Assembly: GCA_017548545.1 (NCBI GenBank)
Contig: JAFYZW010000120.1
Location: 24,345 to 88,344 of the forward strand
Length of the DNA stretch: 64,000 bases
Direction of reading: 5' to 3'
Source of the DNA: Bacteroidales bacterium
GTDB taxonomy: Bacteria; Bacteroidota; Bacteroidia; Bacteroidales; UBA3663
Numbering within the stretch: position 1 is the stretch's first letter; every line of letters starts with the position of its first letter. The position numbers were made by a program, and so were the translations under genes. The notes under the pieces are model-generated. The model saw nothing but the letters and a program-made list of their open reading frames with translations. It had not been told where the DNA came from and ran no database searches. Below, one piece after another: positions 28,946 through 38,709 of this stretch.

Positions 28946-29070
28946 AATTTCATGATGTTTGGCAAAGGATGATGAATGAAGATGCAGGTTTCAGTCAGAT
29001 AACAAGTGTTAAAAGTTAAAGATTAACTGTTAATTGGAACCCGGTTTTGTTAAAACCAATTTCTTCGCTG

Positions 29071-29078
29071 CAAATATA
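29071..29078 (-). promoter_or_regulatory. Possible prmA promoter, -7 element
   Basis: TATATTTG on the minus strand, about 126 bases before the prmA start. The 231-base gap between prmA and the next gene otherwise holds only AT-rich sequence. Confidence 0.5.
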
Positions 29079-29176
29079 GCATATTTTTTGCTTCCAAGGC
29101 CCAAAATAATCAAAGTTTTTTTAAACTTTTATTAGGTTTCCTTGTCCAAACACTGAAAATTAAAACCTAGATTGCA

Positions 29177-30400
29177 ATGATGAAACGTTTGATTCTAGCT
29201 GCTATGGCAGTGTTAATCACACTACCTGCAGCAATTACGACCAAGGCCCAGGACGACGTCTATTACAGCCGTAAGAACAGCCGCAAGCAGGCTTACGAAT
29301 CGACCTCGAACGATGTCTGGTCCACCAAGGCCAACGACGATTGGGATGTGGATGCTTACAACCGTCGATCTTCTTCGTTCAACACCACACCCGAGATAAC
29401 TCTGCAAAGCGACAGTCTGATGATTTCGGCACGCCCGAAGACCGTCCCGGATACTATCTATGTAGAGCAGTATTATAACAGCAACCGTATCCGTCGCTTC
29501 CACAATCCGCACTTCAACTGGTGGATGTGGAATCCGTGGTATGATGTAGCCTATTGGGATCCCTACTTCTGGGATTACTGCTACTGGGATCCCTGGTGGT
29601 ATGTCACTCCCGCCTTCGGTTTTCACTGGGGCAACTGGTGGTATGGCTGGAACTATGGCTACTACACCGGTTGGTATGGTGGATGGTACTCACCATTCTA
29701 TCGTCCTTATCCCCACTATTGGGGTCCCGGTTGGTATGGCGGCGTAGGCTACCGCAACAATATGGGTGGTCACTATGCCCACCTCGATGGTCACGGCTTA
29801 GGAGGACATCCCAGTCGTAACGGCTTCCACAGCGGACGTAACGGCACACGTACTTCGTCTGTCAACACCAAGCCCGGTCTTGCCAGTCGCAATGGCGCCA
29901 CCTTCCGCAATAGCAATTTGCGCGGCGACATGCGTAGTGGTAATCGCGGACGTAGCGGCAATAATGTAGCTACACGTGCAAACAACAACGGGTCGCGTAG
30001 CTCTGTGGGCGGAGGCGGCAGAACTTCTCGTTCTGTCACTGGCAGCAATCAAACACTGGGAGGCACACGCAACAACCGCAGCCTCGACAACAGCGGGGCA
30101 CGTCGCAGCGCCAATGGCGTACGCCAATCCGACACAGGTCGCACCACCTCGCGTCAATCAGGCGTTGGCAGCGTTAGCGGCGGAGCACGCAGCAGTTCTG
30201 GCACCAGCAGAGGCGGAGGCTCGTATAGAAGTGGCGGTTACAGCGGCGGCTCTCGCAGTGGCGGTGGCTACAGCGGCGGAAGCACACGCAGTAGCGGTGG
30301 CGGCGGAAGCTATGGAGGCAGCAGCGGTGGAAGCCACAGTAGCGGCGGTGGCGGTGGAAGCCACAGCGGCGGCGGACACAGTGGTGGCGGACGTCGATAA
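29177..30400 (+). CDS. Secreted Trp/Tyr-rich then Gly/Ser-rich protein, function unknown
   Basis: A 407-residue exported protein with signal peptide ending at about TTKAQ. After a charged N-terminal third comes a segment of about 90 residues crowded with Trp and Tyr (WWMWNPWYDVAYWDPYFWD). The C-terminal half is Ser/Gly/Arg/His-rich (NGTRTSSVN, GGGGSHSGGGHSGGGRR end). The composition suggests a disordered, possibly envelope- or matrix-associated protein. I recognise no domain. A hairpin follows the gene. High repetition gives long spurious frames on the other strand and in frame +3. Confidence 0.8.
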   Translation: MMKRLILAAMAVLITLPAAITTKAQDDVYYSRKNSRKQAYESTSNDVWSTKANDDWDVDAYNRRSSSFNTTPEITLQSDSLMISARPKTVPDTIYVEQYYNSNRIRRFHNPHFNWWMWNPWYDVAYWDPYFWDYCYWDPWWYVTPAFGFHWGNWWYGWNYGYYTGWYGGWYSPFYRPYPHYWGPGWYGGVGYRNNMGGHYAHLDGHGLGGHPSRNGFHSGRNGTRTSSVNTKPGLASRNGATFRNSNLRGDMRSGNRGRSGNNVATRANNNGSRSSVGGGGRTSRSVTGSNQTLGGTRNNRSLDNSGARRSANGVRQSDTGRTTSRQSGVGSVSGGARSSSGTSRGGGSYRSGGYSGGSRSGGGYSGGSTRSSGGGGSYGGSSGGSHSSGGGGGSHSGGGHSGGGRR

Positions 30401-30409
30401 GAACAAAAC

Positions 30410-30442
30410 GATAGCGGCAATCCCCAACCGGTTGCCGCTATC
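30410..30442 (+). terminator. Terminator after the Gly/Ser-rich gene
   Basis: Eleven-base stem GATAGCGGCAA/TTGCCGCTATC. The T-run after it is short, so termination may be partial, with some read-through to the FadL-like gene 60 bases on. Confidence 0.65.
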
Positions 30443-30501
30443 TTCAAGAACTTCAACCTGAATAATAACATATTTGTCACTCATCGAATATCGACCAAAA
30501 T

Positions 30502-32061
30502 ATGAAACGCAGTTTAATTATGGCAGTCGCCGCTTTCATGGTTGCTGCTTCGACAAATGCACAAAATATTGCTAATGCCGTGCATATTGGCACCGAAAAT
30601 ATCAATGGTACAGCTCGCTATCGTTCGATGGCAGGAGCCTTCGGTGCCCTTGGTGGTGATCCAACGGTTATCACCGACAACCCTGCTGGCTTGGCTATTT
30701 ACCGTGGAACAAATGTCTTGACCGTCACCCCCCATTGGGGATTCACAGGTACAAAGTCTAAGGGTTCGGAAGAAGCCACGAACAAAGACAACAACTTTGC
30801 TCTCTCTAACCTTGCAGCCATCTTTTCTTACCGCACGCCCAACAGCGACAACCTTGTGAACTTCAACTTCGGCCTAAGCATTGACCGTCAGTATGATAAT
30901 AATTCGAAATATAACACCATCATCGATGGTGGCAGCAGCTTCGGACAATACCTTACGAACCAGGCCAACAACTACCTAGGTGGCACCATGTCGCCAAGTA
31001 CAGCCTTCGACTGGTATAACACCGGCACCACGGCACCCTTCCTATCCATGATGGCATACGACATCTACGCCATTGTCGATGATCCCAACAACCCACACGC
31101 CGTGATCGATCCATTGAAGGGGAACACGGCTTACAAGCGACTATTTGTGAACGAGGATACACGCCTGGATCACTACAATATCTCTGGTGCCTTCAACTTC
31201 AACGACGTCTTCTACTTGGGTGCTACCATGAGTATCTCCGACTATAGCTCCATACAGCGCACCGAATTTGACGAAGACTACTCTTATGATTACGACGGAA
31301 GTTACATTTCTTACGACAACAAGGTGGAGTTCAAGGGTGCAGGTATTGGATTCAAGGTTGGTGTAATCTGGTCACCTTTCGACAACTGGCGACTCGGAGC
31401 ATCTTTCCACACTCCCACTTGGACCACCATCGACGAGTACTACGAAGGCTCCATGATTACCGATGATGAGCACGTGTCCGACTGGAGCACTTACTACGAC
31501 AGTTGGAAGTACGAATTCAGCACTCCTTGGGAATACCAGTTCTCGGCTGCTTATATTTTCGGCACACGCGGATTGCTGAGCTTCGAATATGACTTGCGCG
31601 ACTTCACGACGATGGAGTATTCCCACAACCGCAGCTATGGCTTGACCGACAGTTACTTCAATAACGTCAACGACTGCATCGACCGCTATCTGCAGGCACA
31701 ACACACTTTCAAGGTGGGCAGCGAATATCGCATCACAAAGAATCTGAGTGGACGTCTGGGCTATGCTTTTGTTACTTCTCCCTATACCGACGAAGCCCTT
31801 TATGGCAACACCGCAGCGAGTGATATCAACCAATGCTTCTACGAGACCACCAAGGTCAACTACCAGACGCTCGGCAACCAGTACTACATCACTGGCGGTC
31901 TGGGATGGACGGGCACCAACTGGTATGTCGATGCCGCGTTCATGTACCATCATTCAAAGTATCATGCTGCCGCCTATCCCGGTGACTTCGCTCCTACCGA
32001 GCCCATTGATGTGAACTTTGGCGAGAAGAACTTTGACGTGACCATCGGATATAGATTCTAA
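30502..32061 (+). CDS. OmpP1/FadL-family outer-membrane transporter-like protein
   Basis: A 519-residue exported protein with signal peptide MKRSLIMAVAAFMVAASTNAQ. The N-terminal 'ARYRSMAGAFGALGGDPTVITDNPAGLAIYRG' is typical of the FadL/TodX family in Bacteroidota, and the remainder shows repeated amphipathic beta-strand patterns rich in Tyr and Asp. FadL proteins take up hydrophobic compounds across the outer membrane; some Bacteroidota members serve the type IX secretion shuttle, so substrate is unclear. It ends 4 bases before the helicase gene. Confidence 0.8.
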   Translation: MKRSLIMAVAAFMVAASTNAQNIANAVHIGTENINGTARYRSMAGAFGALGGDPTVITDNPAGLAIYRGTNVLTVTPHWGFTGTKSKGSEEATNKDNNFALSNLAAIFSYRTPNSDNLVNFNFGLSIDRQYDNNSKYNTIIDGGSSFGQYLTNQANNYLGGTMSPSTAFDWYNTGTTAPFLSMMAYDIYAIVDDPNNPHAVIDPLKGNTAYKRLFVNEDTRLDHYNISGAFNFNDVFYLGATMSISDYSSIQRTEFDEDYSYDYDGSYISYDNKVEFKGAGIGFKVGVIWSPFDNWRLGASFHTPTWTTIDEYYEGSMITDDEHVSDWSTYYDSWKYEFSTPWEYQFSAAYIFGTRGLLSFEYDLRDFTTMEYSHNRSYGLTDSYFNNVNDCIDRYLQAQHTFKVGSEYRITKNLSGRLGYAFVTSPYTDEALYGNTAASDINQCFYETTKVNYQTLGNQYYITGGLGWTGTNWYVDAAFMYHHSKYHAAAYPGDFAPTEPIDVNFGEKNFDVTIGYRF

Positions 32062-32065
32062 AATA

Positions 32066-34507
32066 GTGGAGAATTACCTATCATCCCTCAATGAGAGCCA
32101 ACGGGCCGCCGTAGAATACTGCGACGGCCCTCAACTTGTAATTGCCGGTGCAGGATCCGGCAAGACAAGAGTGTTGACCATGAAGATTGCTTATCTGCTG
32201 ATGCATGGATATCGTCCGCAGGACATCATTGCGCTGACCTTTACCAAGAAGGCAGCCACTGAGATGCAGCAACGCATCCAGCAGATCGTCGGTCCAGCAC
32301 CCGCCCGTCGACTCTGGATGGGCACCTTCCACTCGCTTTTCTGCCGTATCCTCCGGCGCGAAGCGGGTCGCCTAGGCTTTCGTTCCGATTTCACCATCTA
32401 CGACCAGACCGACTCCCGTTCCCTTATCAAGACCATTATCAAGGAGATGGAGCTCGACGACAAAATATACAAGCCCAACTCCATACAAGCTCAAATATCG
32501 AATGCGAAGAACAACCTGATCACACCAGGCATGTACAGTGCCAACAAGGAACTCCTCACCTATGACGCGCGATCACGTCGTCCTCAACTGCACCTTATCT
32601 ATCAGAACTATTGGAACCGCTGTTTTCAAGCAGGAGCTATGGATTTCGATGATCTGTTGGTCTATACCAATATCCTCTTTCGTGACCATCCCGATGTACT
32701 CGAATTCTATCAGCAATACTTCACTTATGTGCTCGTCGATGAGTACCAAGATACCAACCGTGCCCAGCATCTTATTGTCGAGCAATTGGCAGCACGCCAC
32801 GGTCACCTCTGCGTAGTAGGCGACGATGCCCAATCGATCTATTCGTTCCGTGGCGCAAATATCCACAACATCCTGGATATGCAGCACAAGATTCCCGACA
32901 CCCGGCTCTTCAAGTTGGAACAGAACTACCGTTCGACTCAAAATATCGTGGATGCTGCCAACTCTCTCATCGCTAAAAACAAGGATCAGATACGCAAGAC
33001 AATCTTCAGCGAGAACGACCGTGGCTCGAAACTTATCCTCACCGGCACCTATTCCGACCTGGAGGAATCCTATCAGGTTTCGGGACGCGTACAGTCGCTC
33101 CATGACGACCACGGATACAGCTACCGAGACATCGCCATCCTCTATCGCACCAATGCGCAAAGCCGCACGTTGGAAGAGGCGCTTCGCAAACGCAATATCC
33201 TTTATCGCATCTATGGAGGACTGTCGTTCTATCAGCGCAAAGAAATCAAGGATATCATCAGCTACCTCCGACTCATCGTTAATCCCGCTGACGAAGAGGC
33301 ATTCAAACGCATCGTCAACTACCCGGCCCGTGGCATCGGACAAACCACTATCAACAAAGTGGCAAGCATCGTAGCAACTGGTAAGACCTTCTTCGACGTG
33401 TGTGCCGACCCCGAGGCATTCAACCTGGATGTCAATAAAGGCACGGCAGCCAAGCTACGCGGTTTCACGGCGCTCATCCAGCACTTCCAGGAACTGAACG
33501 AGCAGCTCAATGCTTACCAGCTGTGCGAACGTGTCATCGTCGAAAGCGGCATCAAGGTCGACTTGGCGCAAGACATCACCGTCGAAGCCGTCAGCCGTCG
33601 AGAAAACGTTCAGGAACTCCTCTCGGCCATTCAGACATTTACACTGGGTGCCAACGAAGAGGGCCGCGAAGTCAAGCTTGTAGATTTTCTGGCAGATGTT
33701 TCCTTAAGCGGTGACATGGAGCCTGAAGGTCACGATGTGGATGACGATATCAAGAACTCCGATTATGTCTCCCTGATGACCATCCATTCAGCCAAGGGCC
33801 TTGAATTCAAGAATGTCTTTATTGTAGGTGTCGAAGAGAACCTTCTACCTTCTGAAATGTCACTCAACGAACCTGGAGGTGTAGAAGAGGAACGTCGCCT
33901 GCTCTATGTGGCCATCACCCGTGCCGAGGAGAACTGTTTCCTAAGCTATGCCAAGTCACGTTTTCGCAATGGCAAGAGTGAACCATGCAAGCCAAGCCGC
34001 TTTTTAAGGGACATAGACAGACAATTTATCCAACAGACGGGTGGAAGTGATTCTAACCGCGATTATGGCAGTGCAGGAGGCGGAAGGTTCGGCTTTGACT
34101 ACGGAAATCATAGCAGTTTTAGCACAACAAGTAATGGAGCAACGACTATTGACAAGCGGAATATCGTATGGCACCATCCTGCCGAACTTCCCGAAACACA
34201 GAGGAAGCCCGAGCAAAAACCCTCACCTCTCGACCTGTCCGGCCCTATCCGCAAGACAATACGTTCCAATGGAGCCTACACCGAAGGCATGAAACCAAAG
34301 TCCACTTCTACTCCTTCCGAAACGGCAACCATTACTTACAATGGCCAGCTTTTGAAAGCAGGCACACGCATTGCACATGACCGATTTGGCGAAGGTACCA
34401 TCACCTCTGTCGATGGCAGTGATGACAGCGCACGTATCTCGGTTAATTTCGACCATGTGGGGAACAAAACTCTTTTGTTGAAGTTCGCAAAGATCAAAGT
34501 GCTTTAG
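32066..34507 (+). CDS. pcrA: UvrD/PcrA-type ATP-dependent DNA helicase
   Basis: Superfamily 1A 3'-5' DNA helicase used in repair and replication restart. The 813-residue protein has the Q-motif 'LNESQRAAV', Walker A GAGSGKT near residue 32, Walker B in VDEYQDT, motif III 'VGDDAQSIYSFRGA', and the C-terminal motif VI 'LYVAITRAEE'. The terminal domain 'AGTRIAHDRFGEGTI' matches PcrA. The start is GTG at 32066, 4 bases after the previous stop; no ATG is close enough to preserve the N-terminal motif. Expression is likely coupled to the FadL-like gene. Confidence 0.95.
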   Translation: MENYLSSLNESQRAAVEYCDGPQLVIAGAGSGKTRVLTMKIAYLLMHGYRPQDIIALTFTKKAATEMQQRIQQIVGPAPARRLWMGTFHSLFCRILRREAGRLGFRSDFTIYDQTDSRSLIKTIIKEMELDDKIYKPNSIQAQISNAKNNLITPGMYSANKELLTYDARSRRPQLHLIYQNYWNRCFQAGAMDFDDLLVYTNILFRDHPDVLEFYQQYFTYVLVDEYQDTNRAQHLIVEQLAARHGHLCVVGDDAQSIYSFRGANIHNILDMQHKIPDTRLFKLEQNYRSTQNIVDAANSLIAKNKDQIRKTIFSENDRGSKLILTGTYSDLEESYQVSGRVQSLHDDHGYSYRDIAILYRTNAQSRTLEEALRKRNILYRIYGGLSFYQRKEIKDIISYLRLIVNPADEEAFKRIVNYPARGIGQTTINKVASIVATGKTFFDVCADPEAFNLDVNKGTAAKLRGFTALIQHFQELNEQLNAYQLCERVIVESGIKVDLAQDITVEAVSRRENVQELLSAIQTFTLGANEEGREVKLVDFLADVSLSGDMEPEGHDVDDDIKNSDYVSLMTIHSAKGLEFKNVFIVGVEENLLPSEMSLNEPGGVEEERRLLYVAITRAEENCFLSYAKSRFRNGKSEPCKPSRFLRDIDRQFIQQTGGSDSNRDYGSAGGGRFGFDYGNHSSFSTTSNGATTIDKRNIVWHHPAELPETQRKPEQKPSPLDLSGPIRKTIRSNGAYTEGMKPKSTSTPSETATITYNGQLLKAGTRIAHDRFGEGTITSVDGSDDSARISVNFDHVGNKTLLLKFAKIKVL

Positions 34508-34529
34508 TGGCACGCTGCCTCAAGCATAA

Positions 34530-34570
34530 AAATAATCGTGTCAGAGCGAATTGCTCTGACACGATTATTT
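34530..34570. terminator. Bidirectional terminator between pcrA and tig
   Basis: Eighteen-base perfect stem (AAATAATCGTGTCAGAGC with its complement) around loop GAATT, between converging genes. The AT-rich outer ends supply T-runs in both directions. Confidence 0.9.
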
Positions 34571-34591
34571 GTTTTCCAGCTTTAATCTCCC

Positions 34592-35941
34592 TTAAGCCAG
34601 AAGTTTCGAGAACTCGTCAATGGTAACCTCCTTCTGCTCGAGAGTGATGGCATTACCAATAAAGTTCATGATCTTACGGGTGATGGCGCTATCACGCAGC
34701 TGACCGCGCTGCTTTTCATCTTTAATCATATCCTCGGCGTACTGCTTCATGTACTCCTCAGGAATATCTGTCAAGCCGTACTGTGCCATCTGTGCCTGTA
34801 CGTGGCCCTGTGCCTCAGCCTTGATGTCATCGTCGGTTATATTGATGTTGTTGGCAGCCACAATCTTCTCCTCGATAAGTTGCCAAGTCAGGTCCTCCAT
34901 CATCTTGGGGAAGTCCTCTTCCAACTTCTTTGCATCGCGCTTCTCGTCCTTCGAAAGAAGCCACTTCTTGAGACTTGTCTCGGGGAACTTGAGTTCACCC
35001 ACCTGAGCAATGAGCGCCTTGCGAACATCGGTGCTGAACTTATAGTCGCTACTGCTCTTGTACTGAAGAGCGATCTGAGTGGCAACAGTCTTACGGAACT
35101 GATCCTCGGTGGTGCATTCGTCGCCGAACACCTTCTTGAAGAACTCCTCGTTGAGAACAGCTGGCACGTGGTGGTTGATCTCTGTGATAGTGAAACGGAA
35201 GTTAGACGTGAGACCTTCTACCTCTTCCTTTTTCTTGCCGAGGAGCGATGAGAGTTCGCTGGCATTGTTATTATAGGCTGCAGCTGGATTGAAATCCACG
35301 CTCGAGAATTTCTGGGCACCCTCGAACTTAGCCTTTTCCTCATCGTTGTGCATGTAGCGAGGATAGACCGTTGTTCCCTCATACAAGATGCCTCCCTCCT
35401 TGATGTTGCCGTCAGCATCGAGTTCTGCAATGTCACCCTTGATGACGTCATCCTGGGTAGCGGTGTCAGCGTTAACATACTCGCCATACTGGGTTTGATA
35501 ACCCTTCACCTGGTTGTCAATCATCTCATCGGTAACCTTGATGTTGTAATAAGGAACCTTCACGCTCTTGTCAACGGTAACAGCGAACTCGGGAGCGATA
35601 GCAATGTCGAAGCTAACTGTGAAGTTCTCCTCGTGAGCGAAATCAACGGGCTTCTGGTCCTTGGCAACCATAGGTTCGCCGAGGACGTTGAGTTTATTCT
35701 CTGCGATATACTTGTACATCGAGTCGTTGATCAGCTTGTTGACCTCATCGATAACGATTTGTGTGCCGTACATCTTCTTGATGAGGTTGGCCGGAACCAT
35801 ACCCTTACGGAACCCAGGCATCTGTACCTTCTTGCGGGTTTCCTTGATTTGCTTCTCAACTGCTTCTGCGTAGTCAGCCTTCTCAATATCAAGGCTGAGG
35901 ACGATATTCACGTCATCTACGACTTTTTTTGTAATATTCAT
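34592..35941 (-). CDS. tig: Trigger factor chaperone
   Basis: Ribosome-associated chaperone that holds nascent chains at the exit tunnel. The 449-residue protein keeps the ribosome-docking signature GFRKGMVP in the N-terminal domain and the long C-terminal helical arms (KKLEEDFPKMMEDLTW). The middle region, where classical trigger factor carries a FKBP-type prolyl isomerase, looks shortened and lacks the usual FKBP residues, as is common in Bacteroidota; this is a judgement by eye. It lies 45 bases after gyrB on the same strand with no clear promoter between. Confidence 0.93.
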   Translation of the reverse strand: MNITKKVVDDVNIVLSLDIEKADYAEAVEKQIKETRKKVQMPGFRKGMVPANLIKKMYGTQIVIDEVNKLINDSMYKYIAENKLNVLGEPMVAKDQKPVDFAHEENFTVSFDIAIAPEFAVTVDKSVKVPYYNIKVTDEMIDNQVKGYQTQYGEYVNADTATQDDVIKGDIAELDADGNIKEGGILYEGTTVYPRYMHNDEEKAKFEGAQKFSSVDFNPAAAYNNNASELSSLLGKKKEEVEGLTSNFRFTITEINHHVPAVLNEEFFKKVFGDECTTEDQFRKTVATQIALQYKSSSDYKFSTDVRKALIAQVGELKFPETSLKKWLLSKDEKRDAKKLEEDFPKMMEDLTWQLIEEKIVAANNINITDDDIKAEAQGHVQAQMAQYGLTDIPEEYMKQYAEDMIKDEKQRGQLRDSAITRKIMNFIGNAITLEQKEVTIDEFSKLLA

Positions 35942-35986
35942 TTTGAGGTTTGATTAAAATATTATGATTTCTATTTTGTTCAAAGT

Positions 35987-37933
35987 TTATGCATCAATCT
36001 CGGCGTAAGTGGCATTCTGCTCGATGAACTCACGTCGTGGAGCTACCTCTTCGCCCATCAAGAGCGAGAAGGTCTGATCAGCCTGAATCGCGTCTTCGAT
36101 GTTTACCTGCTTCAGACGACGATGAGCAGGATCCATGGTGGTATCCCATAGTTGCACGGCATTCATTTCACCCAGACCTTTGTATCGCTGAATCTTTACC
36201 CTGTCTTCCTTACCTTGTCCATAGTTCTGCAGGAAGGCATCGCGTTCGTTATCGTCCCAGCAATACTCATCATACTTGCCGATGGTGCAGCGGTAAAGGG
36301 GAGCCTGTGCGATATACACATATCCACCGTCAATGAGTGGACGCATGTAGCGGAAGAAGAGGGTGAGGATAAGGGTGGCGATGTGGGCACCATCGACGTC
36401 GGCATCAGTCATGATAATGACCTTGTGATAACGCAGGTTATCAACGTCGAGCGTCTTGTCCTCACGCAAGTTCACGCGGAAGGCGCGGAACATGTTCTGT
36501 ATCTCCTCCGAGTCGAGCATCTTGTGGATAAGTACCTTCTCGACGTTCAGGATCTTACCACGCAGCGGCAGGATGGCCTGATAGAAGCGGTTGCGTCCCG
36601 ATTTAGCCGTTCCGCCTGCCGAATCACCCTCGACAAGAAAGATCTCGCACTCCTCGGGATTTTTGCTCGAGCAGTCGGCCAGTTTGCCTGGCAGTCCTCC
36701 ACCTGTGAGCTTCGACTTCTTCTGCACGTTCTCACGGGCTTGACGGGCTGCAATACGTGCCTGTGCTGCCAAAACAACCTTCTCGATGATGATGTGCGCC
36801 TGCTCGGGATGTTCTTCCAAGTAATTGTCCATGGCCTTGCGAACAGCCTTCTGTACGGCAGGACGAACCTCCACATTACCTAGCTTGGTCTTGGTCTGAC
36901 CTTCAAACTGTGGCTCAGCGACCTTCACGCTAACTACTGCCGAGAGTCCCTCCTTGAAGTCCTCAGCCTTGATATCGTTAGCGAGTTTGGCCTTCTCGAA
37001 CATCTTCTCCTTGTTGCCATACTCCTTCAAAGCACCGCCCAGTGCCGAGCGGAAACCATCAAGGTGTGTACCGCCCTCGTAGGTGTTGATGTTGTTCACA
37101 AAACTGTGGATGGTTTCCGAGTAACCAGTGTTGTAGGTCAACGCCACTTCAACTGGCACACCATCGCTTTCTGTGATGAGGTGAATGATGTCAGGTATCA
37201 GTGGAGTGCGGTTCTCGTCCATCCACTTCACAAACTCCTTCAGGCCCTCGGTGCTATAGAACATCTGGTAACGAGGCTTGCCATCAGCCTGTACGGCTTC
37301 GGGACGAAGGTCGGTGAGCGAGAGGTGAATACCCGTGTTCAAATAGCAGAGGTCGCGCAGACGCTCTGCCAAACGATCCCATTCGAAAACCGTCTCGGTG
37401 AAGATCGAGTCATCCGGATGGAAGATGATGGTTGTACCGGTATCTTCGGCATCGCCAATAATCTCCACTCCCGTCACAGGCTTGCCAAAAGCATACTCCT
37501 GACGATAGATGTGGCCTTGGCGATGAACCTCGGCAATAAATGAATCCGACAACGCATTGACGCAGCTCACGCCGACACCATGCAAGCCACCAGAAACCTT
37601 GTAAGTGTTCTTGTCGAACTTACCTCCTGCGTGCAGCACAGTCATGACGACCTCAAGGGCCGAACGCTTCTCCTTCTGATGCATGTCCACAGGAATGCCG
37701 CGTCCGTCATCGACCACCTTGATAGAGTTTCCTGGGAGGATAAAGACCTCAATATTGTGGCAATAGCCGGCAAGGGCCTCATCGATACAGTTATCCACCA
37801 CCTCGCTCACGAGGTGATGCAAACCCTTCACGCTGGTATCGCCAATATACATGGCCGGACGCTTACGCACGGCTTCCAGGCCCTCAAGGACTTGGATGTG
37901 ACTGGCGTCGTAATTGTTCTCAATCTGTGACAT
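35987..37933 (-). CDS. gyrB: DNA gyrase subunit B
   Basis: ATPase subunit of gyrase, which introduces negative supercoils. The 648-residue protein shows the GHKL ATPase fold (EVVDNCIDEALAG, VVDDGRGIPV, 'GGLHGVG'), the transducer region, and the TOPRIM motif EGDSAGGTAKSGR followed by PLRGKILNVEK and DADVDGAHI. The short C-terminal part, without a long extra domain, fits gyrB rather than parE, but ParE is the alternative. It is likely transcribed with tig downstream. Confidence 0.92.
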   Translation of the reverse strand: MSQIENNYDASHIQVLEGLEAVRKRPAMYIGDTSVKGLHHLVSEVVDNCIDEALAGYCHNIEVFILPGNSIKVVDDGRGIPVDMHQKEKRSALEVVMTVLHAGGKFDKNTYKVSGGLHGVGVSCVNALSDSFIAEVHRQGHIYRQEYAFGKPVTGVEIIGDAEDTGTTIIFHPDDSIFTETVFEWDRLAERLRDLCYLNTGIHLSLTDLRPEAVQADGKPRYQMFYSTEGLKEFVKWMDENRTPLIPDIIHLITESDGVPVEVALTYNTGYSETIHSFVNNINTYEGGTHLDGFRSALGGALKEYGNKEKMFEKAKLANDIKAEDFKEGLSAVVSVKVAEPQFEGQTKTKLGNVEVRPAVQKAVRKAMDNYLEEHPEQAHIIIEKVVLAAQARIAARQARENVQKKSKLTGGGLPGKLADCSSKNPEECEIFLVEGDSAGGTAKSGRNRFYQAILPLRGKILNVEKVLIHKMLDSEEIQNMFRAFRVNLREDKTLDVDNLRYHKVIIMTDADVDGAHIATLILTLFFRYMRPLIDGGYVYIAQAPLYRCTIGKYDEYCWDDNERDAFLQNYGQGKEDRVKIQRYKGLGEMNAVQLWDTTMDPAHRRLKQVNIEDAIQADQTFSLLMGEEVAPRREFIEQNATYAEIDA

Positions 37934-38080
37934 GTTGTATTATTGTGTTTTTTGTAGTTTTCTCCCAAATAATCGGAAGAAGTCTTTCACGTGCGTACGC
38001 GCGCGTAATATAATAATGTCCGCAAGGTCCAATTTGGGCACAATACGGGCATTATTCGGATCAAACGACCCAAATCAAGC

Positions 38081-38332
38081 TTAGAGCTTGTTGACGTACT
38101 TAGCAAGCTTTGACTTGAGGTTACCAGCCTTGTTGGCGTGGATAACATTCTTCTTAGCCAGCTTGTCAAGCATTGCAGATACCTTTGGGAGAGCTGCGGC
38201 TGCCTCGGCCTTGTCGGTGGTAGCACGGAGCTTGCGAACGGCATTACGAGCGGTCTTGGCATAGTAACGGTTTGCGGTGTTGCGGGTGAGGGTCTGCTTG
38301 ATGCGCTTCTTTGATGACTTATGGTTTGCCAT
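38081..38332 (-). CDS. rpsT: 30S ribosomal protein S20
   Basis: An 83-residue, lysine- and alanine-rich helical protein ([18 protein letters not shown] start, [22 protein letters not shown] end) matching S20, which binds 16S rRNA. It has its own strong promoter and a leader of about 230 bases with paired segments that suggest translational feedback, as known for S20 in E. coli. It precedes gyrB by 147 bases; whether gyrB is on the same transcript is not clear. Confidence 0.96.
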   Translation of the reverse strand: MANHKSSKKRIKQTLTRNTANRYYAKTARNAVRKLRATTDKAEAAAALPKVSAMLDKLAKKNVIHANKAGNLKSKLAKYVNKL

Positions 38333-38568
38333 TTGTTTGTAATAGTTTTTGCGGCATTGGAGTTACAAGAGGCCGCGTATTGTTTGATAATTATTTTAAT
38401 ATGTACTGCTCTTGCCCCTCCCTCCAATGCCTTCGACAAAACGAAGCATCCTATAAACTCTCCAGCCAAGCACCGCCATGTCGCTCCCGCTGGTATTGCC
38501 CGATCACGAAGCCGGGACTTGTTGTGTATCTATATACACTTATTGGAGGAAAAGCCCAAAAGCGGGTG
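38333..38568 (-). promoter_or_regulatory. Long structured leader of rpsT
   Basis: From the promoter to the start codon, the transcript holds several pairings: GTGTAT/ATACAC (minus strand near 38525-38540), CTTCG/CGAAG (38434-38449), and GGCATTGGAG (38422-38431) with CTCCAATGCC (38353-38362). The last partner also overlaps a GCGGC/GCCGC pair near 38350-38375, so two folds compete close to the start codon. There is no plausible start codon for a leader peptide with a good ribosome site. The region has no tRNA-like T-arm. Confidence 0.55.
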
Positions 38569-38600
38569 CAAAGATAGTTAATTTTTCTCATATCTACAAA
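38569..38600 (-). promoter_or_regulatory. rpsT promoter
   Basis: Minus strand: TTTG (38597-38600), 20 bases, TATCTTTG (38569-38576), an exact Bacteroidota match. It is back to back with the recO promoter. Confidence 0.8.
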
Positions 38601-38627
38601 CTTTTTTATAGAAAAATCTAAGAAAAC

Positions 38628-38658
38628 TTTGTTTTTAATGCAAAATGCACTATATTTG
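38628..38658 (+). promoter_or_regulatory. recO promoter
   Basis: TTTG (38628-38631), 19 bases, TATATTTG (38651-38658). Divergent from the rpsT promoter about 30 bases away. Confidence 0.75.
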
Positions 38659-38709
38659 CACGCAAATTTGTCAATCGAGATTAACAAACTCTGCTTTCAC
38701 GTTCCCATA

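Noticed and set aside
38400..38568. tRNA or tRNA-like gene in the rpsT leader
   Set aside because: No GTTCGANNC T-loop and no anticodon-arm/acceptor-stem pairing in either orientation.
38451..38687. 78-residue frame on the minus strand across the rpsT promoter
   Set aside because: It begins upstream of the promoter, and no good start codon lies inside the transcribed part.
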